Part shown: in pieces, positions 17,599 through 26,808 of the stretch
Layout: each line of letters starts with the position of its first letter
Position numbering within the stretch: position 1 is the stretch's first letter
Source of the DNA: an uncultured Ruminococcus sp.
GTDB lineage: Bacteria; Bacillota; Clostridia; Oscillospirales; Ruminococcaceae
Assembly (NCBI GenBank): GCA_934463425.1
Contig: CAKSJP010000007.1
Coordinates: forward strand, 18,813-82,812
Length of the DNA: 64,000 nt
Direction: 5' to 3'
The notes under the pieces: generated by a model
What the model was told of the DNA's origin: nothing
What the model saw: only the letters and a program-made list of their open reading frames with translations
The model's database searches: none
Position numbers and translations under genes: made by a program

Positions 17599-20500
17599 AT
17601 GAAACGAAAAAGCAAACACATATTAACTGCCATATTGACAGCGCTGGCAATTATAAGCAGTTTTCTTGCAATCCAGCCTGTATGGCTTGCGACATCTGCG
17701 GATACTGTCTCCTATCCGGCACAGGCAGTGCACTTCGGGGCGTACACCACAAACCGGAATCTGAACAATGCCGGCGGTGCTGCCAACACGCAGAAAGCCG
17801 CCGGAGCCGATTCAGAGGACTGGCGGATTGACTATGTTTCTGCCGGCATGTACCAAATTGTCAGTCTGGCTGACGGCAAGTATCTGTCCGCCAACGGTAC
17901 AGCGTGTACACTGACGGCAAAGACTGCTGACAACAGCCAGATTTGGAACATTGAAAGCGTAGAGAAAGACTTCGAGGGATACGACTTGTATTACAAGATC
18001 ACCAGTGTTTCCACCGGTGCGGCACTGACCTATTATCAGGGAAATAACACCATAGGGCTGAGCGCATACACCGGTGACGGTGCACAGAAGTGGAAGCTGA
18101 ATTGCAGCGGCCTGGAGGGATACGCCGCAAATGCACTGGCAAACGGCAAGGAAAAAGCGGGAACCATTGGCGGCCTGTTGGGTGAAACCGTTTTTGTTTC
18201 TACTGCAAATGATCTGGAAAAGCAGCTGAACACCACTGAACCCAAAACCATTGTCATTACAGCGGATATCGATATGCAGAGCAAATCCCATACTCGTATC
18301 CGGGACAACAAAACCATTGTAGGCTCTTATGGGAGCAAAACAATTTACGATTCCCAGTTCCGCACCAATGATACTTATGGTGCAGCAAATGACAATCCCA
18401 GCGACAACATCATTTTCCGGAATCTGAACATGATCGCAAAGAATGTGAAGAACCGGATCTTGATCAACATCTGGTCCTCGCGTCAGATCTGGGTGGATCA
18501 CTGCACGTTTATTTCCTACCTGCCGTCTGACCACACCGGAAACGGGCAGGACGAAGTAGGAAAATTCATCTGGCTGAACACACCTTATGAAAGCTATCTG
18601 GACGCCAAGGACAACGGCAGAAGTCCGGACTATATCACGATTTCCTATAACACATTCAAGAACCGTTTCTGGACGGTAGCATATGGCACACAGAACAGTG
18701 AAACGTCCCGCTGCCGCACTACGCTGATGTACAACTGGTGGGATGAATGCGTCCGCCGCTGCCCGCAGATCGGAAACGGCAGCGGTCATATCTACAACAA
18801 TTACTATTCCGGTGATGACAGCTTTTTGCCCAACAGCTGCAACCAGATCATCAGCGGCGAGGGCTCCAACATGGTCAGCGAAAACTGCCGTTTCCAAGCA
18901 GTTTCCGGACGGGAAATCATTGTGCAGCCGGACACTTCGCCGTATCGGGACAGCGGTTCCTACACAGCAAAAAGCAGCTCAGAAACCCCGACTAAGCTGA
19001 ATTATACCGCAAAAGTCACCAGCACATGGAATCCCAAAGACAACTATGGCTACACCCTGTTAGATGCCTACAACACCAGGGGCACAGACACCAAGGATTT
19101 CTGTACCAAATACGCCGGTGCTGCATCATCTTCCGGCGAACTGAAATACGTCACAGACAGCAGCATGCAAACCTTTGCGACAACCGTTTACACAGCGCCG
19201 TTCCTGACAGACAGCTTTGATTCCGCCTACGGCAATCCGGTAACCGACTACACACCGGCAGTCCTGCAGGAAGGTGCAGTCTACATGATACAAAACGTCA
19301 ACAGCGGACTGTATCTGGAAGTGGACGGCGGAAAGGCTGCGGACGGCACCAACGTCCAGCAGTGGGGTGCAAATGAACCTGCATCCCACAACACATGGCG
19401 GGTGCTGTCGGACGGTGACGGCTATTACACCCTGTATCCGCAGATCGGTGACAAGGTGAGCTATCTGCTGGACGTTGCCGGAAATGCTGCAGCAAACGGC
19501 ACCAATCTCGGCATCTGGTCAGCCACCGATGCGGATGCACAGCGGTTCAAATTCTACGAAGCCGCAGACGGTGTCTATTACCTGCTTACCAAAACCAGCG
19601 GCGACCAGAGCTGCGTTGCCGTACAGGGGGCTTCCACAAGTGCCGGAGCCAACGTGGTAGAATGGGCAGTTAACCTCTCCGACACTTCCCAGCAGTGGAA
19701 GCTGACACAGGTAGAGGACACCGGCTGCGTCATGGATACCACAAAAACATATCAGTTCCGCAACGCCAACAGCAATCTGTATCTGGAAGTGGCAAACGGA
19801 AAAGCCGAGGACGGCAGCAATGTGCAGCAGTGGGGGGCAGACCAGCCCGCAGCCCACAACTCATGGACACTGAAAGAATTTGGCGGCGGATATTACTACA
19901 TTCTCTCTGCTTTGGCAGACGGTAAGACCTACTATCTGAATTCTGTCGGAGAAACAGACGGCTCCAATATCGAGATCCACACCAACAACAAATCCAGTTC
20001 GCACCTGTTCAAATTCGTCAAGAATCCCGACGGAACATACACGATCCTGACACGCACTTCAAAAGATCAGGCTGCTGTAGAAGTGGCAAATGCGGAGAAG
20101 TCCAGCGGTGCCAACGTGCAGCAGTGGACAGTGAACGGCAACGCCTGCCAGAAGTGGAACGCAGTTGCTTTTACCACGACAACCTCAGTGTCTACTACCG
20201 CTGCTACCACTACAACTACTGTTGCAACAACTTCTGCCTCGTCTGCCACCGAAACCACAAAAGCATCTGCCACGACCGCTGCAGCTTCCAAAACCACTTC
20301 CACAATCACAACAGCTACAGCTATCGTATCCTCTGCATCAACTGAAAATCCAACAAGCACAACAGCTGCAGATATTTCAACAACATCGATCGTATCCACT
20401 GCAGATCCAGTGACAGCGTCCACAACAGAAACAACAAAAATTCATGCCGTTCTTCTGGGAGATATCAATCTGGACGGCAACGTAGATCTGGTGGATGCAG

Positions 20501-20664
20501 TACTGCTGAACAAAAAAGTGGCAGATATTGTAAGCTTCAACGAGCAACAGACAGCGAATGCGGACTGCTATATGATGGATGGAGAAATCAACGGACAAGA
20601 TGCAATTTCTCTGCTGAAATTTTTAACACATATCATTGATTCGCTGCCGAGCATGGATATATAA
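17599..20664 (+). CDS. Dockerin-containing PL1 pectate lyase with ricin-type modules
   Basis: The protein has 1021 residues. Order: signal peptide (about 1-34), an N-terminal ricin-like beta-trefoil (about 45-170), a PL1-type beta-helix (about 180-540), two further ricin/CBM13-like modules (about 565-705 and 715-860, each with YLEV and NVQQWG phrases), a Thr/Ser linker and a C-terminal dockerin (about 950-1015). The lyase shows WVDHCTF, the calcium-site motif of PL1, and a later RRCPQIG...HIYNNYY block matching the catalytic Arg region. It should cleave polygalacturonate by beta-elimination outside the cell while bound to a cohesin. The second calcium loop of the dockerin is unusual, reading DCYMMDGEINGQD instead of the DCDADG pattern of its siblings. 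Its own promoter and AGGAGG site lie upstream and a strong terminator downstream, so it is monocistronic. Confidence 0.88.
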   Translation: MKRKSKHILTAILTALAIISSFLAIQPVWLATSADTVSYPAQAVHFGAYTTNRNLNNAGGAANTQKAAGADSEDWRIDYVSAGMYQIVSLADGKYLSANGTACTLTAKTADNSQIWNIESVEKDFEGYDLYYKITSVSTGAALTYYQGNNTIGLSAYTGDGAQKWKLNCSGLEGYAANALANGKEKAGTIGGLLGETVFVSTANDLEKQLNTTEPKTIVITADIDMQSKSHTRIRDNKTIVGSYGSKTIYDSQFRTNDTYGAANDNPSDNIIFRNLNMIAKNVKNRILINIWSSRQIWVDHCTFISYLPSDHTGNGQDEVGKFIWLNTPYESYLDAKDNGRSPDYITISYNTFKNRFWTVAYGTQNSETSRCRTTLMYNWWDECVRRCPQIGNGSGHIYNNYYSGDDSFLPNSCNQIISGEGSNMVSENCRFQAVSGREIIVQPDTSPYRDSGSYTAKSSSETPTKLNYTAKVTSTWNPKDNYGYTLLDAYNTRGTDTKDFCTKYAGAASSSGELKYVTDSSMQTFATTVYTAPFLTDSFDSAYGNPVTDYTPAVLQEGAVYMIQNVNSGLYLEVDGGKAADGTNVQQWGANEPASHNTWRVLSDGDGYYTLYPQIGDKVSYLLDVAGNAAANGTNLGIWSATDADAQRFKFYEAADGVYYLLTKTSGDQSCVAVQGASTSAGANVVEWAVNLSDTSQQWKLTQVEDTGCVMDTTKTYQFRNANSNLYLEVANGKAEDGSNVQQWGADQPAAHNSWTLKEFGGGYYYILSALADGKTYYLNSVGETDGSNIEIHTNNKSSSHLFKFVKNPDGTYTILTRTSKDQAAVEVANAEKSSGANVQQWTVNGNACQKWNAVAFTTTTSVSTTAATTTTTVATTSASSATETTKASATTAAASKTTSTITTATAIVSSASTENPTSTTAADISTTSIVSTADPVTASTTETTKIHAVLLGDINLDGNVDLVDAVLLNKKVADIVSFNEQQTANADCYMMDGEINGQDAISLLKFLTHIIDSLPSMDI

Positions 20665-20710
20665 GACGACCGGCAGGCTTTTATCTGTATTTTTGCGTGT
20701 TATTTTAAGC

Positions 20711-20748
20711 AAAAAGGCTGCTGCAGCATATGCTGCAGCAGCCTTTTT
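20711..20748. terminator. Perfect bidirectional terminator between PL1 and tRNA-Leu
   Basis: Two 19-nt arms are perfectly complementary, each with AAAAA/TTTTT at the outside. It lies 46 nt after the PL1 stop and 6 nt beyond the tRNA 3' end on the other strand, so it can end both convergent transcripts. Confidence 0.92.
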
Positions 20749-20753
20749 CTCTT

Positions 20754-21077
20754 TGGTGCCGCTGACCGGACTTGAACCGGTACGGTATCGCTACCGAGGG
20801 ATTTTCTCACTACTCTATGTCACCATAGCCATACAAAACTGTATGTTGTAGTCCGGACTTGGTCTTTACCCTATCCTTTCGGACTTAGGTAGTCGGTGTA
20901 AGGTCTCTACACTCACTCTTGCAAGTTAGCACGGCGTTCTGTTTGTGCCTTCGCCGTTTTAGCCGACTTCTACACCACAGATTTCTCTGCGGGCACTCTC
21001 TGCGAACAAATCGCAGACGCACCTATGTGCGTACAAACATCAAAGTCCCTTGTGTCTGCCTATTCCACCACAGCGGC
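20754..21077 (-). tRNA. tRNA-Leu(UAA) interrupted by a group I intron
   Basis: Exon 1 is 21077-21043 (35 nt) and exon 2 is 20805-20754 (52 nt, with CCA encoded), giving an 87-nt mature tRNA of class II size. The acceptor arm GCCGCTG pairs with CAGCGGC. A standard D arm (GGTGGAATAGGC) follows, and the anticodon stem AGGGA pairs with TCCCT around the loop CT-TAA-AA. The variable arm begins CGGTAGCGATACCG, and the T arm is CCGGT-TCAAGTC-CGG. The anticodon is therefore UAA. The intron lies between U34 and A35. Without removing it the anticodon loop cannot form, so splicing is needed for function. Transcription should start from the consensus promoter at 21193-21221. Confidence 0.93.
20806..21042 (-). 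ncRNA. Group I self-splicing intron (IC3-like), 237 nt, in tRNA-Leu(UAA)
   Basis: The intron follows U34 and ends in G, as group I introns require. Visible core: P3 formed by GUAG..GUCGG with CCGACUAC; the conserved GUGUAGAGAC block of the P3-P7 region; a P8 stem with CCUAAG and a GAAA loop; and the GGGUAAAGACCAAGUCC block for P7-3'. Peripheral hairpins include CCGCAGA-GAAA-UCUGUGG (a P2-like stem with a tetraloop), CAUACA/UGUAUG (P9) and CUAUG-GUGA-CAUAG (P9 extension with a GNRA loop). These blocks closely match tRNA introns of Anabaena and Azoarcus as I remember them. I could not define P1 and the guide sequence with certainty, and P7 appears to contain one non-pairing position. There is no homing-endonuclease gene. 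Confidence 0.88.
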
Positions 21078-21192
21078 ATGTTTATTATGGCAGTCTGCCG
21101 TATTGAACAATCATGACCAAATTGCAAGGATTCAAAAAATATGACTGCATGATCTGCATATCATTCAGGCAGCACCGCACTCTAACTTGATA

Positions 21193-21221
21193 AGTATAGC
21201 ATGTTTTTTCCAAAAAGTCAA
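21193..21221 (-). promoter_or_regulatory. Promoter of tRNA-Leu(UAA)
   Basis: On the minus strand TTGACT (21221-21216) and TATACT (21198-21193) are 17 nt apart. The predicted transcript starts about 110 nt before the mature tRNA 5' end, leaving a leader to be removed by RNase P. Confidence 0.8.
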
Positions 21222-21337
21222 GCATTTTTTTGTGACAGATCCAAAAATCAGTTTTTCGTCCTTATCGATAACATGGAACGTACTCTCCCCAAGGCAAACA
21301 GCAAAGCCGCTCGAAGGATATCCTTTATCACATATAA

Positions 21338-21398
21338 AAAAATACATCCTTCTACGTATACCGACATGCAGAGCGATATGCAGATAGGATGTATTTTT
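21338..21398. repeat. Long-loop inverted repeat, possible bidirectional terminator
   Basis: AAAAATACATCCT (21338-21350) pairs perfectly with AGGATGTATTTTT (21386-21398) around a 35-nt partly self-complementary loop. It sits between the mannanase 3' end and the tRNA promoter and would form a terminator-like stem in either transcript. Confidence 0.5.
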
Positions 21399-21464
21399 CT
21401 ATAGTGATACAGATATTTAAGAGAGGAAATTCAACTGCACCGCATTTGTACCCAATGCAGCTGA

Positions 21465-21521
21465 TAAAAAATATTCGGAGAGACGGGCAGCATAAAAATG
21501 CAATTCTTCTACTGTCCGTCT
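21465..21521 (-). terminator. Candidate terminator of the mannan operon
   Basis: About 75 nt past the mannanase stop, AGACGGACAG pairs with CTGCCCGTCT (one mismatch). On the minus strand it is followed after a few bases by a T-rich stretch. Confidence 0.45.
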
Positions 21522-21594
21522 GTATGAAGTTTGGAAAGAGGATGTCTTATTATTCTTACAGCAGTGCTGTACAAAATTTTCTATAACAATCGCC

Positions 21595-24384
21595 TTATGC
21601 CTTTTCCGGCAAAGAATCAATGAGGTGTACCAAAAAGCGCAGCAGCGCAATTCCATCTGTACTGCTTAGTGTTCCATCTGCGTCACAGTCTCCATTTGCC
21701 GCTGCCGCATCATTGAGTGAAACACTTCCGGCAATTGCTTTATTCAGCAGAACCGCGTCAGTGATATCCAGCTTGCCGTCCAGATTGACATCGCCGTACA
21801 GCACAGATTCCGGCTTTTCAGAAGCGTTTGTGGTCGCTGTCGTTTCAGAAGAAACGGTATCCGAAGTCTCACTGCTCTCGATCGTTGTTTCTGTCTGCGA
21901 AGAAGATGTGCTCTCTGTGGTTTCAGAAGAGATTGCGGTCTCAGAGCTTTCCGAAGTTGCGGTAGTTTCTGTAGTGCTCGTTACTGTCGTGGTTGTTGTA
22001 GTTGTCCCTGTGCCGCCGAGAACCTCGATCGTCAGAACCACATCCGGACATGTTGCAAAAGCAACATGCAGTGTGTGTGTTCCTGCGGACAGTGTTTCCA
22101 GATAAGAACGATTGAAACGGAATTGACTGCCGTTAACTGCAAAGTCCGTTCCCTGCTGCAAAGCATTGTCCTCTTCTGTAATGCCAGTCAGCACATGACC
22201 GTTTGTGATAATGGTAAAGATAACATCCTCCGGATTTTGCCGATCAAAGGTTGCCTTGGTTTCTGTTGCTTCTGCATCGGGAGCAACGTCACTGCCGTCA
22301 TGGTACAGACCGATATCATCGAAATACCACACGCCAGTACCCGGATTGCCGTTCTGTCCGGTGTAGATGGAAAATTCCTTTACGCCTTCCAGCGTCGGTG
22401 TTTCTGAGGCAGTTCCCCACTGCTGTACATGAAAGTCAGAAAACGGAATCTTCACCTCCGTCCATCCCTCATTTGCTGTCACCTTCTGAATGCTTTCCCA
22501 GTATGCTCCTGCACCGTCTACAAACTGGATCGTGGTGTCGCGGTTGCTGCCGTCTGACAGAATCCAGAAGCGGATGCCGTCAAATCCAGTCCAGTCTGCA
22601 CTGTTCAGGCTCTTCGTTGCGCCGCAGTAGCCCGGGCCGCCGTCTGCTACGCTGTATGCATACTTCATTGCTGCCTTGCCATTCTTGACCTGCTCACTGT
22701 CCAGAGAAACGGTCAGTGTATCACCGCTGGAATTGCGCACATATGCCGCTGAAACAGCTGCACTGTCCTCATAGCTTTCAAAGTCATCGATCACACTGCG
22801 GGACTGTTCTTCTGCCGTGGAATCGTACACCCGGATCAGTGCAGACGGCTGTGCGCCGTCAGTTGTCAGAACTGTTACCTTGTGATTGCCCAGTTCCAGT
22901 TTTTTCAGTACGTCAGCAGAAATCGTGACAGCAGAGCCGCTGATGGTATAGTCTGTTCCATTACTCAGCACAGTGTCTCCCAGCTGTACGCCGGAGATCT
23001 CTCCGAGCTTCATCGTTGCCTGGAATGTAACATCTGCCGGTGCTGTAACATCAAAGTCTGCCTTCTTCGGAGAGATGCTGTTCTGTGCATTTCGCGCATT
23101 CATCCGCTCAGCATGTGCCAGGATTACATCACGGGCATCATTGGTTTTTGGATAGTCCCGATAATAAACCGTATAGCCGTCATAGTCCTGATACAGGCTG
23201 TCGCCATCCATAGATGCCAGCATCCAATAATTTGTACCGGCAAATTCTACACCTTCATAGGTATTGCCTTCAAAAATATTAAACCAGTCTGTATAAACGT
23301 CTGCACGCTCGCTCTGATCCTTCCAGCCGAACTCTTCTGCGATCAGCGGCTTATTCATGGCAGCCGTGTCCTCGCCATGCTTCTTGAACCAGAACTCACC
23401 CTGTTCCTTTGTCAGTCCCCACTGATCACAATAGACATGCAGTGTTCCAAAGTCAATATCCGGAATAGCGGTCAGCTGCAAATAGTCCATACCGGAGCTG
23501 CCGTGATAAACGTACTTGTGGTCACCTTCCGGAAAATCGTTATAGCCATAGTTATAGAAGCCCTCATCGCCTACTGCCAGCATATGGTTGCTGTCAATAG
23601 ACTTTACATAAGCGCTCATCTCAGTTGCCCATTTTACAACGGTATTATTCTCGCACCCGGCATCCGACTCGCAGCGCGGTTCGTTTGCCAGTTCCCAGGA
23701 AAAGATGGTGGGATCATCCTTATATTTGACTCCGGTATAGACATTCTCATGGTTGAGCATGGTCTTGATATAGTCCTTGTACCAGCCCTTAATGGTCTCG
23801 TTTGTATAGAAATCATCGTGACCGCTGACGTTTTCTCCTGCCAGCTTTGCCCATTTCACATACTGTCCCATGCCGCCAAATGCTTCCCAGTTGTTAGTAA
23901 AGGTAATCAGAAGCTTGATGCCCTCCTGTTCTGCCTTATACAGCGCATAGTCTAGCTTTTGCAGACCGTCCTCGCCTTCGTTGACGACCGGCTTGTTCAG
24001 ATCGGCATCAAAATACTGATAGTACACACCCTCTTTTTCGCCGGAGCCATCTATGCTGTCTGTGAACACAGTGTATCCCCTATCCGAAATTTTATCCGTC
24101 TTGACACCGGCATCCAGATTGCCCCAGGTGCGAACTACCTTCAGCCCCATTGCTGCTGCATCTTCCAGTGCGGCATCCACTGTTGCTTTCGGTTTGAAGT
24201 TGATGTAATAGTTGTTCGTTCCGGCATAATAAAATGTAGAACCATCCAACATAAACTGAGTTCCATTGGTTGTGACAAATCCAGTACGGGAATCTGCGGC
24301 AGTTACAGTTGTCGAAAACGGCGCTGTAATCGCGGTGCATCCCAACACCAGGCTGCTTACAGCTGCAATCCATCTACGCTTCAT
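21595..24384 (-). CDS. Dockerin-containing GH5 (subfamily 7-like) beta-mannanase
   Basis: The protein has 929 residues. Order: signal peptide (1-29), GH5 barrel (about 33-430), an X2-like Ig module (about 440-535), a carbohydrate-binding jelly roll (about 545-710), a second X2-like module (about 735-815), a Thr/Ser linker and a C-terminal dockerin (about 860-925). The early YAGTNNYY motif and overall pattern fit GH5_7 endo-beta-1,4-mannanases. The acid/base should be Glu235 (ELANEPR) and the nucleophile lies in IAEEFGW (Glu350/351). It would cut mannan or glucomannan backbones outside the cell on the cellulosome. It starts 68 nt after the phosphorylase gene with no visible promoter or terminator between, so it is likely the last gene of the mannan operon and supplies the importer's substrates. 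Confidence 0.88.
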   Translation of the reverse strand: MKRRWIAAVSSLVLGCTAITAPFSTTVTAADSRTGFVTTNGTQFMLDGSTFYYAGTNNYYINFKPKATVDAALEDAAAMGLKVVRTWGNLDAGVKTDKISDRGYTVFTDSIDGSGEKEGVYYQYFDADLNKPVVNEGEDGLQKLDYALYKAEQEGIKLLITFTNNWEAFGGMGQYVKWAKLAGENVSGHDDFYTNETIKGWYKDYIKTMLNHENVYTGVKYKDDPTIFSWELANEPRCESDAGCENNTVVKWATEMSAYVKSIDSNHMLAVGDEGFYNYGYNDFPEGDHKYVYHGSSGMDYLQLTAIPDIDFGTLHVYCDQWGLTKEQGEFWFKKHGEDTAAMNKPLIAEEFGWKDQSERADVYTDWFNIFEGNTYEGVEFAGTNYWMLASMDGDSLYQDYDGYTVYYRDYPKTNDARDVILAHAERMNARNAQNSISPKKADFDVTAPADVTFQATMKLGEISGVQLGDTVLSNGTDYTISGSAVTISADVLKKLELGNHKVTVLTTDGAQPSALIRVYDSTAEEQSRSVIDDFESYEDSAAVSAAYVRNSSGDTLTVSLDSEQVKNGKAAMKYAYSVADGGPGYCGATKSLNSADWTGFDGIRFWILSDGSNRDTTIQFVDGAGAYWESIQKVTANEGWTEVKIPFSDFHVQQWGTASETPTLEGVKEFSIYTGQNGNPGTGVWYFDDIGLYHDGSDVAPDAEATETKATFDRQNPEDVIFTIITNGHVLTGITEEDNALQQGTDFAVNGSQFRFNRSYLETLSAGTHTLHVAFATCPDVVLTIEVLGGTGTTTTTTTVTSTTETTATSESSETAISSETTESTSSSQTETTIESSETSDTVSSETTATTNASEKPESVLYGDVNLDGKLDITDAVLLNKAIAGSVSLNDAAAANGDCDADGTLSSTDGIALLRFLVHLIDSLPEKA

Positions 24385-24452
24385 TGTTTCCTCCTTATAA
24401 CGTCATGCCTGTCCTCTCTGGGTGCAGACAAAATTATTACCATTGCGCCTTT

Positions 24453-25625
24453 TTACTGCTGGCGCATAAATTCCAGGTTCTTTTCAATCAGATCACAGCG
24501 CTGTTTCACGCAGTCTGCGCTCCGCAGCGGATCACCGGGCGTATGGAACGCATAGTCCAAAAGCCGCTTGATGTCGGTTGTGGCTACATGCAGCCGGGTA
24601 TCGGATGATGCATAATAGATATAGACAGTACCGTCCGGACGAACGATCGCGCCATTGGTAAATACCACATTGGAAACATCGCCGATCCGTTCTTCTCCCA
24701 ACGGTGCCAGAAAATAGCCGGATGGCTCCGCAATCACCTTCCACGGCTCATGCAGATCTGTCACAAAAACATACAGCACATAGCGAAGTCCTGCGGCTGT
24801 GTTCCGCACGCCGTGCGCCAGATGCAGCCAGCCCTTTTCCGTTTCAATTGGAACAGCACCAGCACCGTTTTTGGATTCCGTAATGGTGTGATATTTCCGC
24901 AGGCTGGTCATCCGTTCTTCTTCGATCACCGCATTGGTGATATCGTCTGCTAATCCAAAGCCAATTCCTCCGCCAGAGCCCGTTTCAATAAAGCTGTCCA
25001 TAGGTCTGGTATAGAACGCATACTTGCCGTCTACAAATTTGGGCAGCAGGCAGACATTCCGCTGCTGCGGACTCTGTTTGGTCACCAGATTCGGCAGTCG
25101 CTCCCAGGTGTTCAGATCCTTGGTGCGAACAATGCCGGCAGCGGCCACTGCGGCAGACAAATCGCTCGGATCTTTCGCACTGGACTCCGAACAGAATACA
25201 CCGTAGATCCAGCCGTCCTCATGCTGCGTTAAGCGCATGTCATAGACATTGGTCTCATCCGGATACAGATCCGGCAGCACAATGGGCTTCTCCCGAAAGC
25301 GGAAGTTGTCGATGCCGTTTTTGCTTTCCGCCACGGCGAAAAAGCTCTTCCGGTCATTGCCCTCTACCCGGACAACCAGACAATACTTTCCGTTCAGATA
25401 GATCGCGCCAGCGTTGAATACGGCATTGACGCCAAGACGTTCCAGAAAAAACGGATTTGTCTCCGGATTCAGATCATACCGCCAGTGCAGCGGCACATGA
25501 TCTCTGGTCAGCACCGGGTTCTTCCAGCGCAGATAAATGCCATTGTAAAAAGATGATTTTTCATTCTTGCGGCAGAGCAGTTCCTCCTGCTTTTCTTTCT
25601 GCCGCAGATATTCCACATGATACAT
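24453..25625 (-). CDS. 4-O-beta-D-mannosyl-D-glucose phosphorylase (GH130_1)
   Basis: The 390-residue protein matches the GH130_1 pattern almost from end to end: FWRYDLNP-like start ([13 protein letters not shown]), [41 protein letters not shown] with the presumed catalytic Asp, [16 protein letters not shown] and [17 protein letters not shown]. It phosphorolyses mannosyl-glucose to mannose 1-phosphate and glucose in the cytoplasm, the last step of mannan catabolism after the 2-epimerase. The ATG at 25625 has AAGGAGG seven nucleotides upstream. That start lies inside the 3' end of the epimerase gene, giving a 65-nt overlap. No signal peptide is present, as expected. Confidence 0.92.
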   Translation of the reverse strand: MYHVEYLRQKEKQEELLCRKNEKSSFYNGIYLRWKNPVLTRDHVPLHWRYDLNPETNPFFLERLGVNAVFNAGAIYLNGKYCLVVRVEGNDRKSFFAVAESKNGIDNFRFREKPIVLPDLYPDETNVYDMRLTQHEDGWIYGVFCSESSAKDPSDLSAAVAAAGIVRTKDLNTWERLPNLVTKQSPQQRNVCLLPKFVDGKYAFYTRPMDSFIETGSGGGIGFGLADDITNAVIEEERMTSLRKYHTITESKNGAGAVPIETEKGWLHLAHGVRNTAAGLRYVLYVFVTDLHEPWKVIAEPSGYFLAPLGEERIGDVSNVVFTNGAIVRPDGTVYIYYASSDTRLHVATTDIKRLLDYAFHTPGDPLRSADCVKQRCDLIEKNLEFMRQQ

Positions 25626-26793
25626 CCGGGTTCCTCCTTATGATTTCCATGCACATTCTTCCATTATGATACGGGCACTTCCACGGGTCTACAATCGTCA
25701 GCTTCTTTACCGATTTGCCATCGACATCCACTTTCCAGAACCATTCACTGTTTTCCCGCGGATCAACCAACAATCGCAGAATGCAGTTCCATACTTTTTC
25801 TGCCGCTTCGCCGTATTGCTTCTGTTCCGGGTGCTTTTCCAGCATATGGATAAATCCCAGAATTGCCTCAGACTGCACCCACCAGATACGATCTGTATCT
25901 GTCACGCCGTTTTCGATCTCATTGCACACTGCTTCGCCGTCAAAGCCGTGTTCCAGAACGGACTCCGCCAACACATCTGTCATACGGTGTATCTTCTCCG
26001 ACAGTTTCCGGTCGCCCAGCAGATCGCAGCCCCAGTCCAGCAGCCACGCACTTTCAATATCGTGACCGTAGCTTTGCAGATCAATCAGAGGGTGGTACTC
26101 CCGATCAAAGAACACCTCCTGCCGCCGTTTTTCCGGCTGGAACATTTTCTCCGACCAGATCTCCAGCAGTGCGCGCATTTCTTTTTCCACTTCAGGTGAC
26201 TTCGCCGCTTGATACAGACCGCTGTAGCCTTCAAACACATGAAGCAGCGTATTCATGGTGCGTTCTGCCATCACGCCGTTTTCCGAAAGCTTTTCGTTTG
26301 ACTGCGGATTCCAGAAACGGTCATATGCCTCACCATAACCGCCGGCATCCCGGCAATGGCATTCTACACAAGAAAACAATTGCCGTGCCGCCTGAAGCGC
26401 CTCCGGATTTCCGCTTAACCGATAATAGGATGAGAGTGCATAGATGGCAAATGCCTGGTTATAGGTGTGCTTGGTGGTGTCCAGCGGCTTGCCGTCATAG
26501 GTCACCGACCAGTATACGCCGCCTGCCTTTCGATCCATGCAGTAGCGCATCAAAAAACGATACGCATGATCTGCTGCACTGCGCAGATCAGAACGGCACA
26601 GCAGCATCGCCGCTTCTGAGAAAAACCAGAGAATCCGGCTGTTCAGAATACAGCCTTTTTCCGCTTTTGGATCTCGGCGCAGATCCAGATCAACATAACT
26701 GATAAAGCCGCCATATCGTTCGTCCTTCAGTGAAAGCCAAAACGGTATAATATTTTCTTCCAGCATTCTCTGCACCGCAGCTGCCAGTTTCAT
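25561..26793 (-). CDS. Cellobiose/mannobiose 2-epimerase
   Basis: The 410-residue protein belongs to the N-acylglucosamine/cellobiose 2-epimerase (alpha/alpha-barrel) family. Typical blocks are [64 protein letters not shown] and [16 protein letters not shown], which hold the conserved His and aromatic residues of the active site. In this operon it should turn beta-1,4-mannobiose into mannosyl-glucose for the downstream phosphorylase. The protein runs about 20 residues past the usual end ([11 protein letters not shown]), and that extension is exactly the part overlapping the next gene. AGGAG lies upstream of the ATG; the gap to the preceding gene is only 15 nt. Confidence 0.9.
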   Translation of the reverse strand: MKLAAAVQRMLEENIIPFWLSLKDERYGGFISYVDLDLRRDPKAEKGCILNSRILWFFSEAAMLLCRSDLRSAADHAYRFLMRYCMDRKAGGVYWSVTYDGKPLDTTKHTYNQAFAIYALSSYYRLSGNPEALQAARQLFSCVECHCRDAGGYGEAYDRFWNPQSNEKLSENGVMAERTMNTLLHVFEGYSGLYQAAKSPEVEKEMRALLEIWSEKMFQPEKRRQEVFFDREYHPLIDLQSYGHDIESAWLLDWGCDLLGDRKLSEKIHRMTDVLAESVLEHGFDGEAVCNEIENGVTDTDRIWWVQSEAILGFIHMLEKHPEQKQYGEAAEKVWNCILRLLVDPRENSEWFWKVDVDGKSVKKLTIVDPWKCPYHNGRMCMEIIRRNPDVSCGISAAERKAGGTALPQE

Positions 26794-26808
26794 CTGCTTC
26801 AGCTCCTT

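Noticed and set aside
17812..18897. A 361-codon minus-strand frame
   Set aside because: Antisense to the PL1 catalytic domain; no start signals and Val/Ile/Cys-rich shadow composition. The same reasoning removes the frames at 35842-36948 and 39001-40101.
20165..20440. Thr/Ser codon repeats in linkers (also near 21830-22010, 38340-38460, 54410-54530) considered as tandem repeats or CRISPR
   Set aside because: They are in-frame low-complexity linkers before dockerins; there are no constant repeats with unique spacers.
20754..21077. Two unrelated tRNA fragments or a pseudogene instead of an intron-containing tRNA
   Set aside because: The halves pair perfectly in acceptor and anticodon stems, CCA is encoded, a consensus promoter and terminator flank the unit, and the insert has a group I core.
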